A stretch of 64,000 nt of DNA from JBBDSJ01 sp040905025 (GTDB lineage Bacteria; Pseudomonadota; Gammaproteobacteria; Methylohalomonadales; Methylohalomonadaceae), in contig JBBDSJ010000148.1 of the NCBI GenBank assembly GCA_040905025.1, positions 5,854 to 69,853 on the forward strand. The letters are read 5' to 3'. Made by a program: the position numbers and the translations under genes. The notes beneath the pieces were generated by a model that saw only the letters and a list, made by a program, of their open reading frames with translations, was not told where the DNA came from and did not search any database. Shown piece by piece: positions 16,692 through 25,736 of the stretch; the first letter of the stretch is position 1, and each line of letters opens with the position of its first letter.

Positions 16692-18008
16692 TCAGAAATT
16701 AACCACGGTATAAAACCATGCTTTGGTCACATCGGCAGCAAGTATCGGATTACGCATCAGGTTTAATGTATTGCTATCGCCATCATAATAAGCATATTTC
16801 AGACCAATACTCAGATGCTTGCCGAATTGACGTGTCAGTTCCAGATCAAGTTCCTTGCCATACTGATAATCCATGTTATCTGAGCGTAGCATGTGATAAC
16901 CAAGCTTGAATTTAAATTCACCGACATCCACCCCTGTTCTCAGATGGTAGTCACGAATACCATCATCCGGTGTAACAAGGAAACGATCGGCAGTGCCCTG
17001 AAAGGCATGATTGGTTCCCAGGATTGTTACAAATGCGCCATTGGGACTACCGTCACCACTCAAACGTTCAAAGCCCAGCTTTAGTTCCAGATTGTCAAGA
17101 TAGTTAAAAGACACCAGCCTGAAACCGGCTTCAAACAGCTGATAACTGGCAGTGTAATTATTGCTGTTGCTGTTGTAGTCAGACTGGTACGCGTATTCAG
17201 CGGTATATAATGGACTGAACCAGTTGTTCAGGGAGTGGCTGCCATGCAACCGAATGCCGTATGTTTGCGAGGAAAAACGCGGGGCATTATTGAATTCCAA
17301 AAGATAGGAATATGCCTCGACCTGAGCCCATTGCCTTTGATTGTTCTGTAGATTCAGGAGATGACTGTCGCTGCTGAAATAGCTCAAAGGCTCTGGAGCA
17401 GAACGACCAAAAATCCGGTTTACCTTCCATACATAAGCATAATCAATCTTTGTATTCGGCAACCAGGTATTCTCAATGCTAATGGCATCGAAAGTCTGCC
17501 AGTTTTGACGCCATAGTATGGTGCCGATATGCCGATGATATGGTGCGTCGCGATAAGTAATAGCCTGGCGGCCAAGACGCAAATCATTGCTGGCCAGACC
17601 CTGATAACGTAGATATCCCTGATTTAATTCAGTACCGTCTGGATCCGCAACAGTAGCAACACCGCTACCAGTAGCGCCTGTACCGTCGGAAAAACTTCCA
17701 CTAAATATTCGGCTGATCTGCTCCAGTTCCAGTATTGTTGAAAAACCATGGAAATCACCACTACGATACCCGGCAACAGTTCTCAGTGTACTGGCGTTGG
17801 CGGACTTAAGCGGCTTCCTATCAATCTGGAAATCGTCGTCGACATGTTCGTAGCGATAACGGAGGTTGAAATAAAACTGGCTAGCATTCCATGCTTCAGC
17901 AAGGGTTTTATTATCTGCTTGAGTGGCAAAAACGCTATTAACAAATGCGCATGTCATTAATAACACGCACAATATTTTTAATACATAGTTGTTAAATACC
18001 GGACTCAT
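16692..18008 (-). CDS. Outer-membrane porin, alginate-export family
   Basis: A 438-residue protein with a signal peptide (hydrophobic ILCVLLMTCAFVNSVFA, cleavage near residue 29). It has a beta-barrel character: alternating short strands rich in Tyr, Leu and Asn, a FNLRYRYEHVDDDF start and a C-terminal aromatic residue (FYTVVNF). This fits the alginate-export/Opr-like porin family. It converges with narK2, and a perfect FNR-type box lies about 82 bp upstream of its start. That makes it a candidate outer-membrane channel of the nitrate respiration regulon. True alginate export is unlikely, since no alginate genes are nearby. Substrate unknown. Confidence 0.75.
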   Translation of the reverse strand: MSPVFNNYVLKILCVLLMTCAFVNSVFATQADNKTLAEAWNASQFYFNLRYRYEHVDDDFQIDRKPLKSANASTLRTVAGYRSGDFHGFSTILELEQISRIFSGSFSDGTGATGSGVATVADPDGTELNQGYLRYQGLASNDLRLGRQAITYRDAPYHRHIGTILWRQNWQTFDAISIENTWLPNTKIDYAYVWKVNRIFGRSAPEPLSYFSSDSHLLNLQNNQRQWAQVEAYSYLLEFNNAPRFSSQTYGIRLHGSHSLNNWFSPLYTAEYAYQSDYNSNSNNYTASYQLFEAGFRLVSFNYLDNLELKLGFERLSGDGSPNGAFVTILGTNHAFQGTADRFLVTPDDGIRDYHLRTGVDVGEFKFKLGYHMLRSDNMDYQYGKELDLELTRQFGKHLSIGLKYAYYDGDSNTLNLMRNPILAADVTKAWFYTVVNF

Positions 18009-18083
18009 GGAATCCTTGCCCTTTCAAGAGTAATTTTCTCAAACTTACTCTGACAAGAGTACGCTCATCGCTGGATATATTGT

Positions 18084-18097
18084 TTGATCGAGATCAA
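18084..18097 (-). promoter_or_regulatory. FNR/DNR-type box upstream of the porin
   Basis: TTGATCGAGATCAA is a perfect TTGAT-N4-ATCAA palindrome. Its centre is 82 bp before the porin ATG at 18008. It predicts induction of the porin under low oxygen or during denitrification. Confidence 0.8.
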
Positions 18098-18271
18098 ATA
18101 TCAGCCGACGCGCATATTTAGAGTTCATTGCCTCTATTTAACAACATCATAATAATATATGGGTTTTTTCAAGTATTGACGCAAATGGCAGTGCTTATTT
18201 CATTTATCTGCAAAAATCAATTTCAATTATCAAAACAACCAACAACATTTACTTCACTACCGTTAAAGCGG

Positions 18272-18308
18272 ATTGTGCCCCTATTGTGCCCCTCTGCTTG
18301 GGCACAAT
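18272..18308. repeat. ATTGTGCCC direct and inverted repeats
   Basis: ATTGTGCCC at 18272-18280 and 18283-18291 is followed by the exact inverse GGGCACAAT at 18300-18308. The last two form a perfect 9-bp stem with an 8-nt loop. No T-run follows on either strand, so it is not a standard terminator. Confidence 0.6.
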
Positions 18309-18375
18309 ATTTCCTGCATAAGGCAACATATGTTCAGCACTTAAATGTGCATAACGTCTGACCAGAAACAAAATT

Positions 18376-19233
18376 TCACTTCCTGATATTTCCCCACAAA
18401 ATAATTGCTGCACCGGTAACAAACATGATCAGACTGTAAACAGCGGCCGGAATGGCCATCGTGTTGTTACCAATTAATGTACTGGCTACAGCAATGCCCA
18501 GCGTGCCGTTCTGAATGCCAACTTCAATGACAATAGTACGCACCTGCGGACCAACCAGCCGGGCTGATTTCGCGGCAATATAGCCGGCCAGCATACAGAC
18601 AAGATTTAACAATAACGCCGCACTGCCGACCATGACAAAAAATCCCGGCATGGTGTCTTTCTCGCCCACGAGAATTCCGGCAATTACCAGCGCCAGGAAT
18701 AGCGCCGACAGTACCTTGACCGGTTTGTCTGCCTTGTCGGCAAATGCAGTAAATCTCGCCCGCAGCAACATTCCAATCGCCACCGGAATCACAGTGATAA
18801 TCAGGATCTGCAAAATGGTTTTCACTACCGGCAAGGGCACTTGCTGCCCTGCCTCCATGAAGATCAATGACGCGTAATTCACGACGAGTGGTAACGTTAC
18901 AATGATTATCAGACTGCTGAGTGCTGTCAGGCTGATGGATAAAGCGCTGTCGCCACGTGCAAGATGGGTTATCAGGTTCGAGGTTGCACCGCCGGGGCAG
19001 GCGGCGATCAAGACCAGTCCCACAGCCAGTGCCGGCGGCAAATTCAATATCCAGGCAATAACACCTGCGAGCAATGGCAAGACAATAATCTGCATGGCCA
19101 GACCGGTGAATACCGGTTTGGGGGCAATAATGATCTGGCGAAAATGAACCGGCTGCAGCGAAAGCCCCATGCCGAGCATGATGACGGCCAGCGCAACCGG
19201 CAGGAAAACAGCAGTCAGATTGGTGGATTCCAA
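18376..19233 (-). CDS. Bile acid:sodium symporter family transporter
   Basis: A 285-residue inner-membrane transporter of the BASS/SBF family (BART superfamily) with nine to ten hydrophobic segments. Two family motifs are clear: AACPGGATSNLITHLARGD (about residues 78-96) and EVGIQNGTLG (about 235-244), which form the crossed-helix sodium site. Bacterial members transport organic acids or other anions with Na+; bile acids are not implied. It stands alone on the minus strand, so context gives no substrate. Confidence 0.85.
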   Translation of the reverse strand: MESTNLTAVFLPVALAVIMLGMGLSLQPVHFRQIIIAPKPVFTGLAMQIIVLPLLAGVIAWILNLPPALAVGLVLIAACPGGATSNLITHLARGDSALSISLTALSSLIIIVTLPLVVNYASLIFMEAGQQVPLPVVKTILQILIITVIPVAIGMLLRARFTAFADKADKPVKVLSALFLALVIAGILVGEKDTMPGFFVMVGSAALLLNLVCMLAGYIAAKSARLVGPQVRTIVIEVGIQNGTLGIAVASTLIGNNTMAIPAAVYSLIMFVTGAAIILWGNIRK

Positions 19234-19339
19234 GGCACAGACTCCGATATTGTTATTATTGTTTTATACTGCAGATATTCAATGAACTCGTCTTGCGGCA
19301 ACAGTTTTCCCCGAGACAATCATGCAGAGCCAACAGCAA

Positions 19340-19954
19340 TTACTGTTTGGCGATGTAGTCACCAAACAGCTTTTCGAATTCATCCGGATCTACCTGCTCG
19401 TCATCAACGCCCATCGACAAACGCTTTTCGACAGATTTCCAGATGATCTCGTTAAGGTTCCGTATCATCGCCACGGACATGGGCACCGTGCGCAGATCGC
19501 TGATGGCGAATCCGGCTTCACCCGCCTTGGTATGCAGTTCCTGCAACAGGATTACCGGTAGAAAATGATGTTCCATCATCAACTGATAACCGCGATAGAT
19601 ACTGCCGACAAAATTAATCAGGCTTTCACCATACCTGTTTTCTGCAGCCACCAGCGCACCGTGCCGGGTTTTGCCCAGATCGACCGGCAGGTTGCAGTGT
19701 TCAAGGCCGAAAAAGGTCATGCTCTCCCATTCCTGGCCATCACTTGCCGAGACCATGCCAAGTAAGCCACTTTCCCAGCAGGGCTGCACCTGGCTCGGCG
19801 TCATATCCGAAATCAGACCCTGGTCACGCAGGGTCAGCTTGCCTTTCTCAAAGATGAGATTGCCGAGAATGACACGATCCTGCTGAAGATGCAGGATCAG
19901 CAACTCACCAAGCCCGTGTGCATAGAATTGTGGGATTAGCTGTTTGATGGCCAT
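19340..19954 (-). CDS. Uncharacterised protein of 204 residues
   Basis: I do not recognise this protein. It is soluble-looking and mixed alpha/beta, with no signal peptide or membrane segment. Distinct stretches are HLQQDRVILGNLIFEKGKL near the N-terminus, ESMTFFGLEHCNLPVDLGK in the middle, and an acidic C-terminus (VDDEQVDPDEFEKLFGDYI). Codon use looks coding and like that of its neighbours. It is divergent from the Ser/Thr kinase at 20198, with about 240 bp between the starts. A functional link with the kinase is possible but not shown. Confidence 0.7.
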   Translation of the reverse strand: MAIKQLIPQFYAHGLGELLILHLQQDRVILGNLIFEKGKLTLRDQGLISDMTPSQVQPCWESGLLGMVSASDGQEWESMTFFGLEHCNLPVDLGKTRHGALVAAENRYGESLINFVGSIYRGYQLMMEHHFLPVILLQELHTKAGEAGFAISDLRTVPMSVAMIRNLNEIIWKSVEKRLSMGVDDEQVDPDEFEKLFGDYIAKQ

Positions 19955-20197
19955 GCTGGTTTGTCAGTAGAATCAAGGTTTATCCGGCCATTCTAGCACC
20001 GCTGCGCCCCGGCTGGTTGCCAGCCTGGCCTGGCAGTAACCGCGACCGGGTTCTCAAGTCGGCACTTTGCCAGAATTTTCAGACGAATTCAGGCACCTGC
20101 GGCGTCCGCGTGACTGGCTCGTGGCGGGTCTGGCGGGTTAATATACAAAAGTTCTATTTTTGTCTCGCCAACCGGTCTGCGTGTAATACCTTACAGC

Positions 20198-21967
20198 ATG
20201 AATGACACACTTCCACAGGGCGTATTAACGCCCGGCTATCAAATTCTCTGGTACCGGATTGGCCGGGTGCTGGGGCGTGGCGCATTCGGCATTACCTATA
20301 TGGCGCAGGACGTGAATCTTGACCGCACAGTTGCGATCAAGGAATTCTTTCCGGGTCAGCATTGTCACCGCAGCGGGCCGTTTGAAGTCGCACCGGTGTC
20401 AGCGGAGGCCGCCGATGATTTCCGCTGGGCACTGGATCGTTTTCAAAGCGAAGCGCGCACACTCGCGCAGTTTGAACACCCGAACATTATCCGGGTACTC
20501 AACGTGTTCGAACAAAACGGTACTGCCTATATGGTCATGCAGTTTGAATCCGGCCTGAGCCTGTCGAAGCTGCTAAAACGCCGGCGCACCCTGTCACAGA
20601 CCGAACTCACCAGTATTGTTCTACCGCTGCTGGACGGCCTCGAAAAAGTCCATGCCCGCGGTTTTATTCATCGTGATATCAAACCGGCGAACATCTATAT
20701 CCGCGAGGGTGGCAGCCCGGTGTTACTCGATTTCGGCTCGGCCCGCCAGTCCATCAGTGACTTTACACAAACCCTGACCAGTCTGGTGTCACCCGGGTTT
20801 GCACCGATTGAACAATACACCAGCAAAGGCGATCGGCAGGGACCCTGGACCGATATTTACGGTTTCGGCGCCACCCTGTACCGCGCTGTCACGGGACTGG
20901 TGCCGCCGTCAGCGGTCGATCGCAGTGAGGCCATTTCGACCGGCAGTGAAGACTACATGGCACCGGCCGGGGAACTGGCGCAGCAATCCTACAGTGCCGC
21001 GTTTCTGGCCGCAATTGACCATGCGCTGGGTTTCCGGATTGATGAGCGACCACAGAGTATCCATGCCTGGCGGCAGGAATTCGGCTTCAGTGAACAGGAA
21101 CTGTCAACAACGATCAACGCTGGCTGGCCAGGCCTGACTGACAGCGAATCTGCACATGACATCAAAACCGGATCTGGCACCGAGACCATAGCAGCTACTG
21201 AAATACCGACACAGCAAGACGCCGAAACGGTCGCGATGGCAACGCATCCCGACAGTAACAGCCGTGAATCAACAACTGAACTGGCTGACAGCCAGCCGCC
21301 AGCAGACCGGCTATCAGCAACAACAAACAAATTTTCATCGCGGCCTTACCTCATTGCCATTGCGGCAGCCGTTATTGCAACACTGGCTCTGGTTTTAATC
21401 AGTGGCAAACAAGAAGATCCTCTGCCAGCTGAAACTGAGCAGTTGGCGATGGCAAGTATGGACAGCATGCCAACCATCACTGAAATAGCAGATAGCATCA
21501 CTCTGGGCATAGAGCCATTCACTGCAACAGTGATTGACAGCACTGTAGAAGAGCAGACTGCAGCATTACTGGCCGCTGCCAGGGAGGATATTGATGCCCT
21601 GCGGCTGACAACACCAGCAGATGCAAATGCCTACGATAAATTCCAGCAGGTGCTGGAACTCGACCCCGATAATGTCGAGGCATTACAGGGGCTGGAGGCA
21701 ATTTTTGATCGCTATATGCAACTGGCCCGGCGTGCTGCCGCGCAAGAGGACTTTGATCGGGCAGAAAATATGCTGGAACGTGCCGCAGAAGTATTGCCGG
21801 ATTCACCAAAATTGATGCGTGCCCACGTTGCACTCGAACAAAAACGTACGCAGGCCCGTATGCAACAGCTTTCAGACAGTATTACACCAACAACGGACAT
21901 CACACCGGGTAATTCGGCAGATCGCCAGAACAGCGCCATCCGCCGCCATTTCGGCTTCGGCCGTTAA
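20198..21967 (+). CDS. Membrane-anchored Ser/Thr protein kinase with TPR-like tail
   Basis: A 589-residue eukaryotic-type kinase. The kinase domain (about residues 17-297) has a glycine loop GRGAFGITY, the catalytic lysine K48 in VAIKEF, HRDIKPAN with D160, and DFGSA with D178, so it should be active. A low-complexity linker is followed by a single membrane segment at about 384-402. The C-terminal domain, presumably periplasmic, contains helical TPR-like repeats (FQQVLELDPDNVEALQGL, MLERAAEVLPDSPKLM). No phosphatase or FHA partner is nearby. The ATG at 20198 lacks a clear ribosome-binding site. Target unknown. Confidence 0.9.
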   Translation: MNDTLPQGVLTPGYQILWYRIGRVLGRGAFGITYMAQDVNLDRTVAIKEFFPGQHCHRSGPFEVAPVSAEAADDFRWALDRFQSEARTLAQFEHPNIIRVLNVFEQNGTAYMVMQFESGLSLSKLLKRRRTLSQTELTSIVLPLLDGLEKVHARGFIHRDIKPANIYIREGGSPVLLDFGSARQSISDFTQTLTSLVSPGFAPIEQYTSKGDRQGPWTDIYGFGATLYRAVTGLVPPSAVDRSEAISTGSEDYMAPAGELAQQSYSAAFLAAIDHALGFRIDERPQSIHAWRQEFGFSEQELSTTINAGWPGLTDSESAHDIKTGSGTETIAATEIPTQQDAETVAMATHPDSNSRESTTELADSQPPADRLSATTNKFSSRPYLIAIAAAVIATLALVLISGKQEDPLPAETEQLAMASMDSMPTITEIADSITLGIEPFTATVIDSTVEEQTAALLAAAREDIDALRLTTPADANAYDKFQQVLELDPDNVEALQGLEAIFDRYMQLARRAAAQEDFDRAENMLERAAEVLPDSPKLMRAHVALEQKRTQARMQQLSDSITPTTDITPGNSADRQNSAIRRHFGFGR

Positions 21968-22041
21968 TGGCATGATGGCAAGACCTTGCCGATGTCTTTT
22001 GCTTCCATGTCTTTAACGTTTTACTCATAACGCTTTTCTGT

Positions 22042-23547
22042 TCACGCCAGACGCCGCTTACCCGGCAACTGCTCATGCCACTGCGGAAAATTGAATTCAG
22101 AGCAAATCGCCTGTGGTGTTAACAGTACGGCCTGCAAAAAACTTTCCAGACCGCGTACATCATAAATTGTTGTATCAAAGCCCCAGTGATCAAGAGTGTC
22201 GTGGATGCTGCGAATACCCGGCAGCTGCCAGCTCAAAGCAAAACGGTTAATCCCCCAGTCTGACAAGCGATCCAGTATCTGCTCGGCAAGCGGGCTGTTG
22301 GTCTGGATTAATGGCGCCAGAAAATCGGCCTTGATTTCAATAATGGCGCCCGGATGCGTTTCCGCGAGATACCGGAATTCAGCTTCATTCAAATGTTCAA
22401 CATCGGCATGAAACCAGAGCGCTTCGCTGACCAGCTTGCTGGCTTGCAGGGTTTCAATCAGACATTTGTTGATCTGGCGATCGGCGTGCAGATCCAGCTT
22501 GATGCCGCGACCGGCGTGGCGCAGACGTGCCAATGTTTCGCGGAACAATACCAACTCCTTTTCAAACCGCGGGGTTGCCGGGTTTGAGATGTCGGCAAGC
22601 CGCAAATCTGCATTGCAGGGATTGGTCATGGCGCTGACATCCGCCCAGCTGACATTTGCTGCCAGAAACTGCGACAGGCTGGCTTCGCAACTGACACCAC
22701 GCCAGACAAACTGTACATGCCTGGGCAAGGTCTTTTTTGATATCAACTGGGTCAGATCATAGACGTTGCCATGCACCGTAGTCGCAGCAGTATTCACATT
22801 GCGCTGGTTGAATGACTTGCCGGCCTGCAACAGCAGGATCTCAGTTGCTGCATCAATACTGGCAACAGCCTGTAAATTCTCTGACTGATTGTCGACCATG
22901 GCAAATACGCGATAGCCGTGATTATGAAAATGTTCAACGCCGGCAACCTTGGTTTCAGCAACACTTTCGGCAACACTGGCCGGGCGCATGAACAGCAGGT
23001 CACTATTGAAGTAGACACGATATTCACGCCCCAGCTTGTTCAATGAACACAAGGTTTCTTCACGCAACGATTCCGGCCGTGCCGTGTTCAGACCAACATG
23101 GGTCTGCGGTTGCAACTGAAACCAGCGAATCACTTCGAGCACTCCCGGGAATGGCCGATGTGCTTCCAGTATTGCTGCCATCGACCAGCGGTATTTCTCA
23201 TACCAATGATTGATCGCAGCGTGATGATCCGATGGAATATTAAGTGTTACAAGGCCTGTGGCAAGCTCGTCGGCATTGAAATCAATATCGGCGACACTGC
23301 GTTGCATGAAGAAAGTAGTGCCATGATGTTGATCATAGGCCTGCAGCAAATAGAGCAGCATATAACGAACATCGAATATTGTGCCGTCAATATCAAACAG
23401 GATCAGAAGATCAGCGTCCGGATATCTGCCACGCATTTTTTCGAAATGCTCCGCCAGCGCCTGCATCCAGCTCTCGCTGCGCTTTGGCTGCTGACTTTGT
23501 GTGTATGCTGATTGACTCTGGATTAAATGCGTCGGATTCATCTGCAT
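22042..23547 (-). CDS. HAD-family protein with C-terminal TIM-barrel-like domain
   Basis: About 501 residues from the preferred start. The N-terminal half is a HAD-like hydrolase: FDIDGTIFD with the two catalytic Asp residues, GLNTARPESLR as the second motif, and MVDNQSENLQAV near the acidic third motif. The C-terminal half (about residues 275-490) reads like a phosphodiesterase/FAM151-type barrel (FVWRGVSC, GIKLDLHAD, ALWFHADVEHLNE, IIEIKADF). That match is by eye only. I choose the ATG at 23547 because AAGGTGG precedes it; an in-frame ATG at 23577 is weaker. The HD hydrolase gene lies upstream on the same strand. Confidence 0.7.
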   Translation of the reverse strand: MQMNPTHLIQSQSAYTQSQQPKRSESWMQALAEHFEKMRGRYPDADLLILFDIDGTIFDVRYMLLYLLQAYDQHHGTTFFMQRSVADIDFNADELATGLVTLNIPSDHHAAINHWYEKYRWSMAAILEAHRPFPGVLEVIRWFQLQPQTHVGLNTARPESLREETLCSLNKLGREYRVYFNSDLLFMRPASVAESVAETKVAGVEHFHNHGYRVFAMVDNQSENLQAVASIDAATEILLLQAGKSFNQRNVNTAATTVHGNVYDLTQLISKKTLPRHVQFVWRGVSCEASLSQFLAANVSWADVSAMTNPCNADLRLADISNPATPRFEKELVLFRETLARLRHAGRGIKLDLHADRQINKCLIETLQASKLVSEALWFHADVEHLNEAEFRYLAETHPGAIIEIKADFLAPLIQTNSPLAEQILDRLSDWGINRFALSWQLPGIRSIHDTLDHWGFDTTIYDVRGLESFLQAVLLTPQAICSEFNFPQWHEQLPGKRRLA

Positions 23548-23752
23548 GGGCCACCACCTTCGCGTTCGCGACTTCACATGGGTCTATTCAGTTTGTGCGA
23601 AGATTAGGCCTGCCATGTGACCTGATTGTGACGGTATCAAGACAAACGCAAGACCCGGACAACTGTCGTGATATAGCCGGCATTTTTGCCTTGGTGGGTT
23701 ATTTCAGATGGCTTCAGCCGGGTTGCCGGTAATGCCTGGCTAATTTCGATAC

Positions 23753-24406
23753 TTATAAGGGCGGTTCCTGCGCCTGCAATTTATCCAGATTTGCATGCGC
23801 ATTTTTCTGCAGCCAGGTCTGGTCATGGCTGGCATAGCAAGCCGGACTGAATCCCAGATCTTCCTGCAAAAATGCTGCGACATAATTGACCGCTCGATCA
23901 CGCCAGGAAATCCACGGCACCAGCTGGCCGAGCAACCATTCTTCTTCCTGCCAGAGCGCGCAGGCATTCTGCAGAAACACCGGGTATTCATAGGCCAAAC
24001 CAGCCAAATCTGCACCCTTGACGATTTTGGCTTCCAGACTCTGGCATTTCACGCCGCACTGGGTGCTGGCGATCGCATCGCTGACTGCGTCGACTTCCGC
24101 CCGCTTGTAGCCGTGAGCCGGCAACAGCCCGCGTGCAAGTGCAGCAGAATACAATTCCTTACTGGCGTAACCGGCAGTACGGTGCGGCTCGTGATAATGC
24201 GCATCGTGCAGGAGAATGGCTGCCCGAATGACGCGTTTGTTCGGCTGCAGTCCCACACTCTCGGCGCGCTCGATTAATGCCAGGCTCTCCCGCAAGACCG
24301 TCTGGACATGGGTAAAGTTATGGTACGGCATGCGCGCGTCATACAGATCAGCGGCAGCCTGTTCCAGTGCCTGATCTGTCGAAAGATTGGGATTCGATGC
24401 TGCCAT
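23753..24406 (-). CDS. HD-domain phosphohydrolase
   Basis: A 217-residue soluble protein of the predicted metal-dependent HD superfamily. Metal-ligand motifs are YHNFTHVQTVL (about residues 28-38), AAILLHDAHYHEP (about 66-78, the HD pair) and a later aspartate in VKGADLAGLAY (about 128-138). This N-terminal 'YHNxxH' form is typical of small bacterial HD hydrolases of unknown substrate, possibly nucleotides. It precedes the HAD fusion gene on the same strand by about 200 bp, so the two could be co-transcribed. Confidence 0.8.
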   Translation of the reverse strand: MAASNPNLSTDQALEQAAADLYDARMPYHNFTHVQTVLRESLALIERAESVGLQPNKRVIRAAILLHDAHYHEPHRTAGYASKELYSAALARGLLPAHGYKRAEVDAVSDAIASTQCGVKCQSLEAKIVKGADLAGLAYEYPVFLQNACALWQEEEWLLGQLVPWISWRDRAVNYVAAFLQEDLGFSPACYASHDQTWLQKNAHANLDKLQAQEPPL

Positions 24407-24709
24407 AGTTGCCGTTGTTATTGTGCCATCCCCGGTTAGCCATCAGCATAGCGAATATCGTTGTAGCTGGGAACTGTTACCGCTCGGCTAGCCCACTTAC
24501 TGATTGAGTTATTCACCTGTGGGCCTGCAAACTGCCTGCACCACCGCCACGCCAGCATTTTCGGCCAGGATCGTCGCTTTATTGTTGGTGACAGTAATCA
24601 CCTCCCGGAAACAATGCTCGATAGCACACATTAATTGGGTGATTAAGAGTGGATAATTCTTTCTGATTTTGCTTTAATTGATGCAGCGCAGCATCAGGAG
24701 TTTGCCGTT
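24407..24709. other. Intergenic region between HD hydrolase and patatin pseudogene
   Basis: 303 bp. The only open frame is a 40-codon one on the minus strand (24509-24631) without a ribosome-binding site, which I do not call. I see no clear promoter or hairpin. An AGGAG-type site (CATCAGGAG) precedes the patatin ATG. Confidence 0.5.
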
Positions 24710-25730
24710 ATGTCGCTGGCCCGGAATTTCCCGCTGAATCTCGCCCTCCAAGGTGGCGGCTCACATGGTGCCTTTACCTGGGGCGTACTGGATCGACTCT
24801 TGCGGGAGGAACAGTTCACCATCGAAGGCATCAGTGACACCAGCTCCGGGCCGTGGTCATGGCCGACGGTCTGTTGCGCGGTGGCCGTGAAGGCGCAAGG
24901 GAAGCATTGGAACACTTCTGGCAGCAGGTCAGTGCAATGTTCAGGACTTGTTCAAACCCACTGCCCAGCTTTCCGACTGGCTGATGTTTGAATATGAGTC
25001 ACCATTCTCATTACAGGCGTACCTGGCGATGACCCAGTCGTTTTCGCCGTATCAACTGAATCCGTTGAACTACAATCCGCTGCGTGAACTATTGGTCAAG
25101 ACAGTGGATTTTGATGGCTTGCAAAAATCTGCCGACATAAAGCTCTTTATTGGCGCAACACAGGTACGCACCGGCAAGCTGCATATCTTCAACAATGCCC
25201 AACTGAGCGTTGATGCATTGCTGGCATCCGCCTGCCTGCCGTCCATTCATCATGCTGTCACTATTAATGGCGAGGCCTACTGGGATGGCGGCTATACCGG
25301 CAACCCGCCGGTGTACCCGTTGATCTTCAATTGCCAGGGCAGTGACGTGCTGATTGTGGTTGTACAACCACTGCAGCGTGAGAAACTGCCGGTCACCGCT
25401 GAAGAGATACGTATGCGCGCGGCCGAGCTAAGTTTTAACACCGCCTTTTTACGTGAAATGCGGGCAATTGCCTTTTCGAAAGAATACATAGACAAGGACT
25501 GGCTGCCATTGGGCAAACTTGAACGCATGCTCAACCGTCTGAATATCCATATGGTAGAAAATGCAAACGTAGTATCGGATACGGACGCGAGCAGCCGCTA
25601 TGGCAGTCCGCCGGAATTTATTCAGCTACTTCACGACGAAGGATACGACTGCTGCAGCCAGTGGTTGAAGAACAACTGCGCCAACATCGGTAAACAGTCG
25701 ACAGTCAATCTGCAGGAAGTCTTCAACTAA
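24710..25730 (+). pseudogene. Patatin-like phospholipase, frameshifted
   Basis: The start is intact patatin (LALQGGGSHGAFTWGVLDRLL, the oxyanion-hole glycines). After TSSG at about 24850 the frame is lost. The family continuation MADGLLRGGREGAREALEHFWQQVSAM appears in another frame to about 24940, and from about 24948 a third frame carries LFKPTAQLSDWLMFEYESPF to the end. The catalytic Asp motif DGGYTGNPP is intact. The nucleophile motif reads DTSSG where the family has GTSAG, so the first glycine of GxSxG is lost. Two frame changes plus that substitution argue for decay rather than one sequencing error. If intact it would hydrolyse acyl-lipids. Confidence 0.8.
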
Positions 25731-25736
25731 CTGTCG

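Larger units (their letters stand above)
18009..18375. other. Intergenic region between porin and bile-acid-family transporter
   Basis: 367 AT-rich bp. It contains the FNR-type box at 18084-18097 and three copies of ATTGTGCCC near 18272-18308, the last one inverted. An open frame at 18128-18361 has no ribosome-binding site or protein-like composition, and I leave it out. Confidence 0.6.

Noticed and set aside
18128..18361. 77-codon frame in the gap before the bile-acid-family transporter
   Set aside because: AT-rich, no ribosome-binding site, runs through the ATTGTGCCC repeats.
24509..24631. 40-codon minus-strand frame ending GVAVVQAVCRPTGE
   Set aside because: No ribosome-binding site and too short to judge; could be a remnant, not supported.
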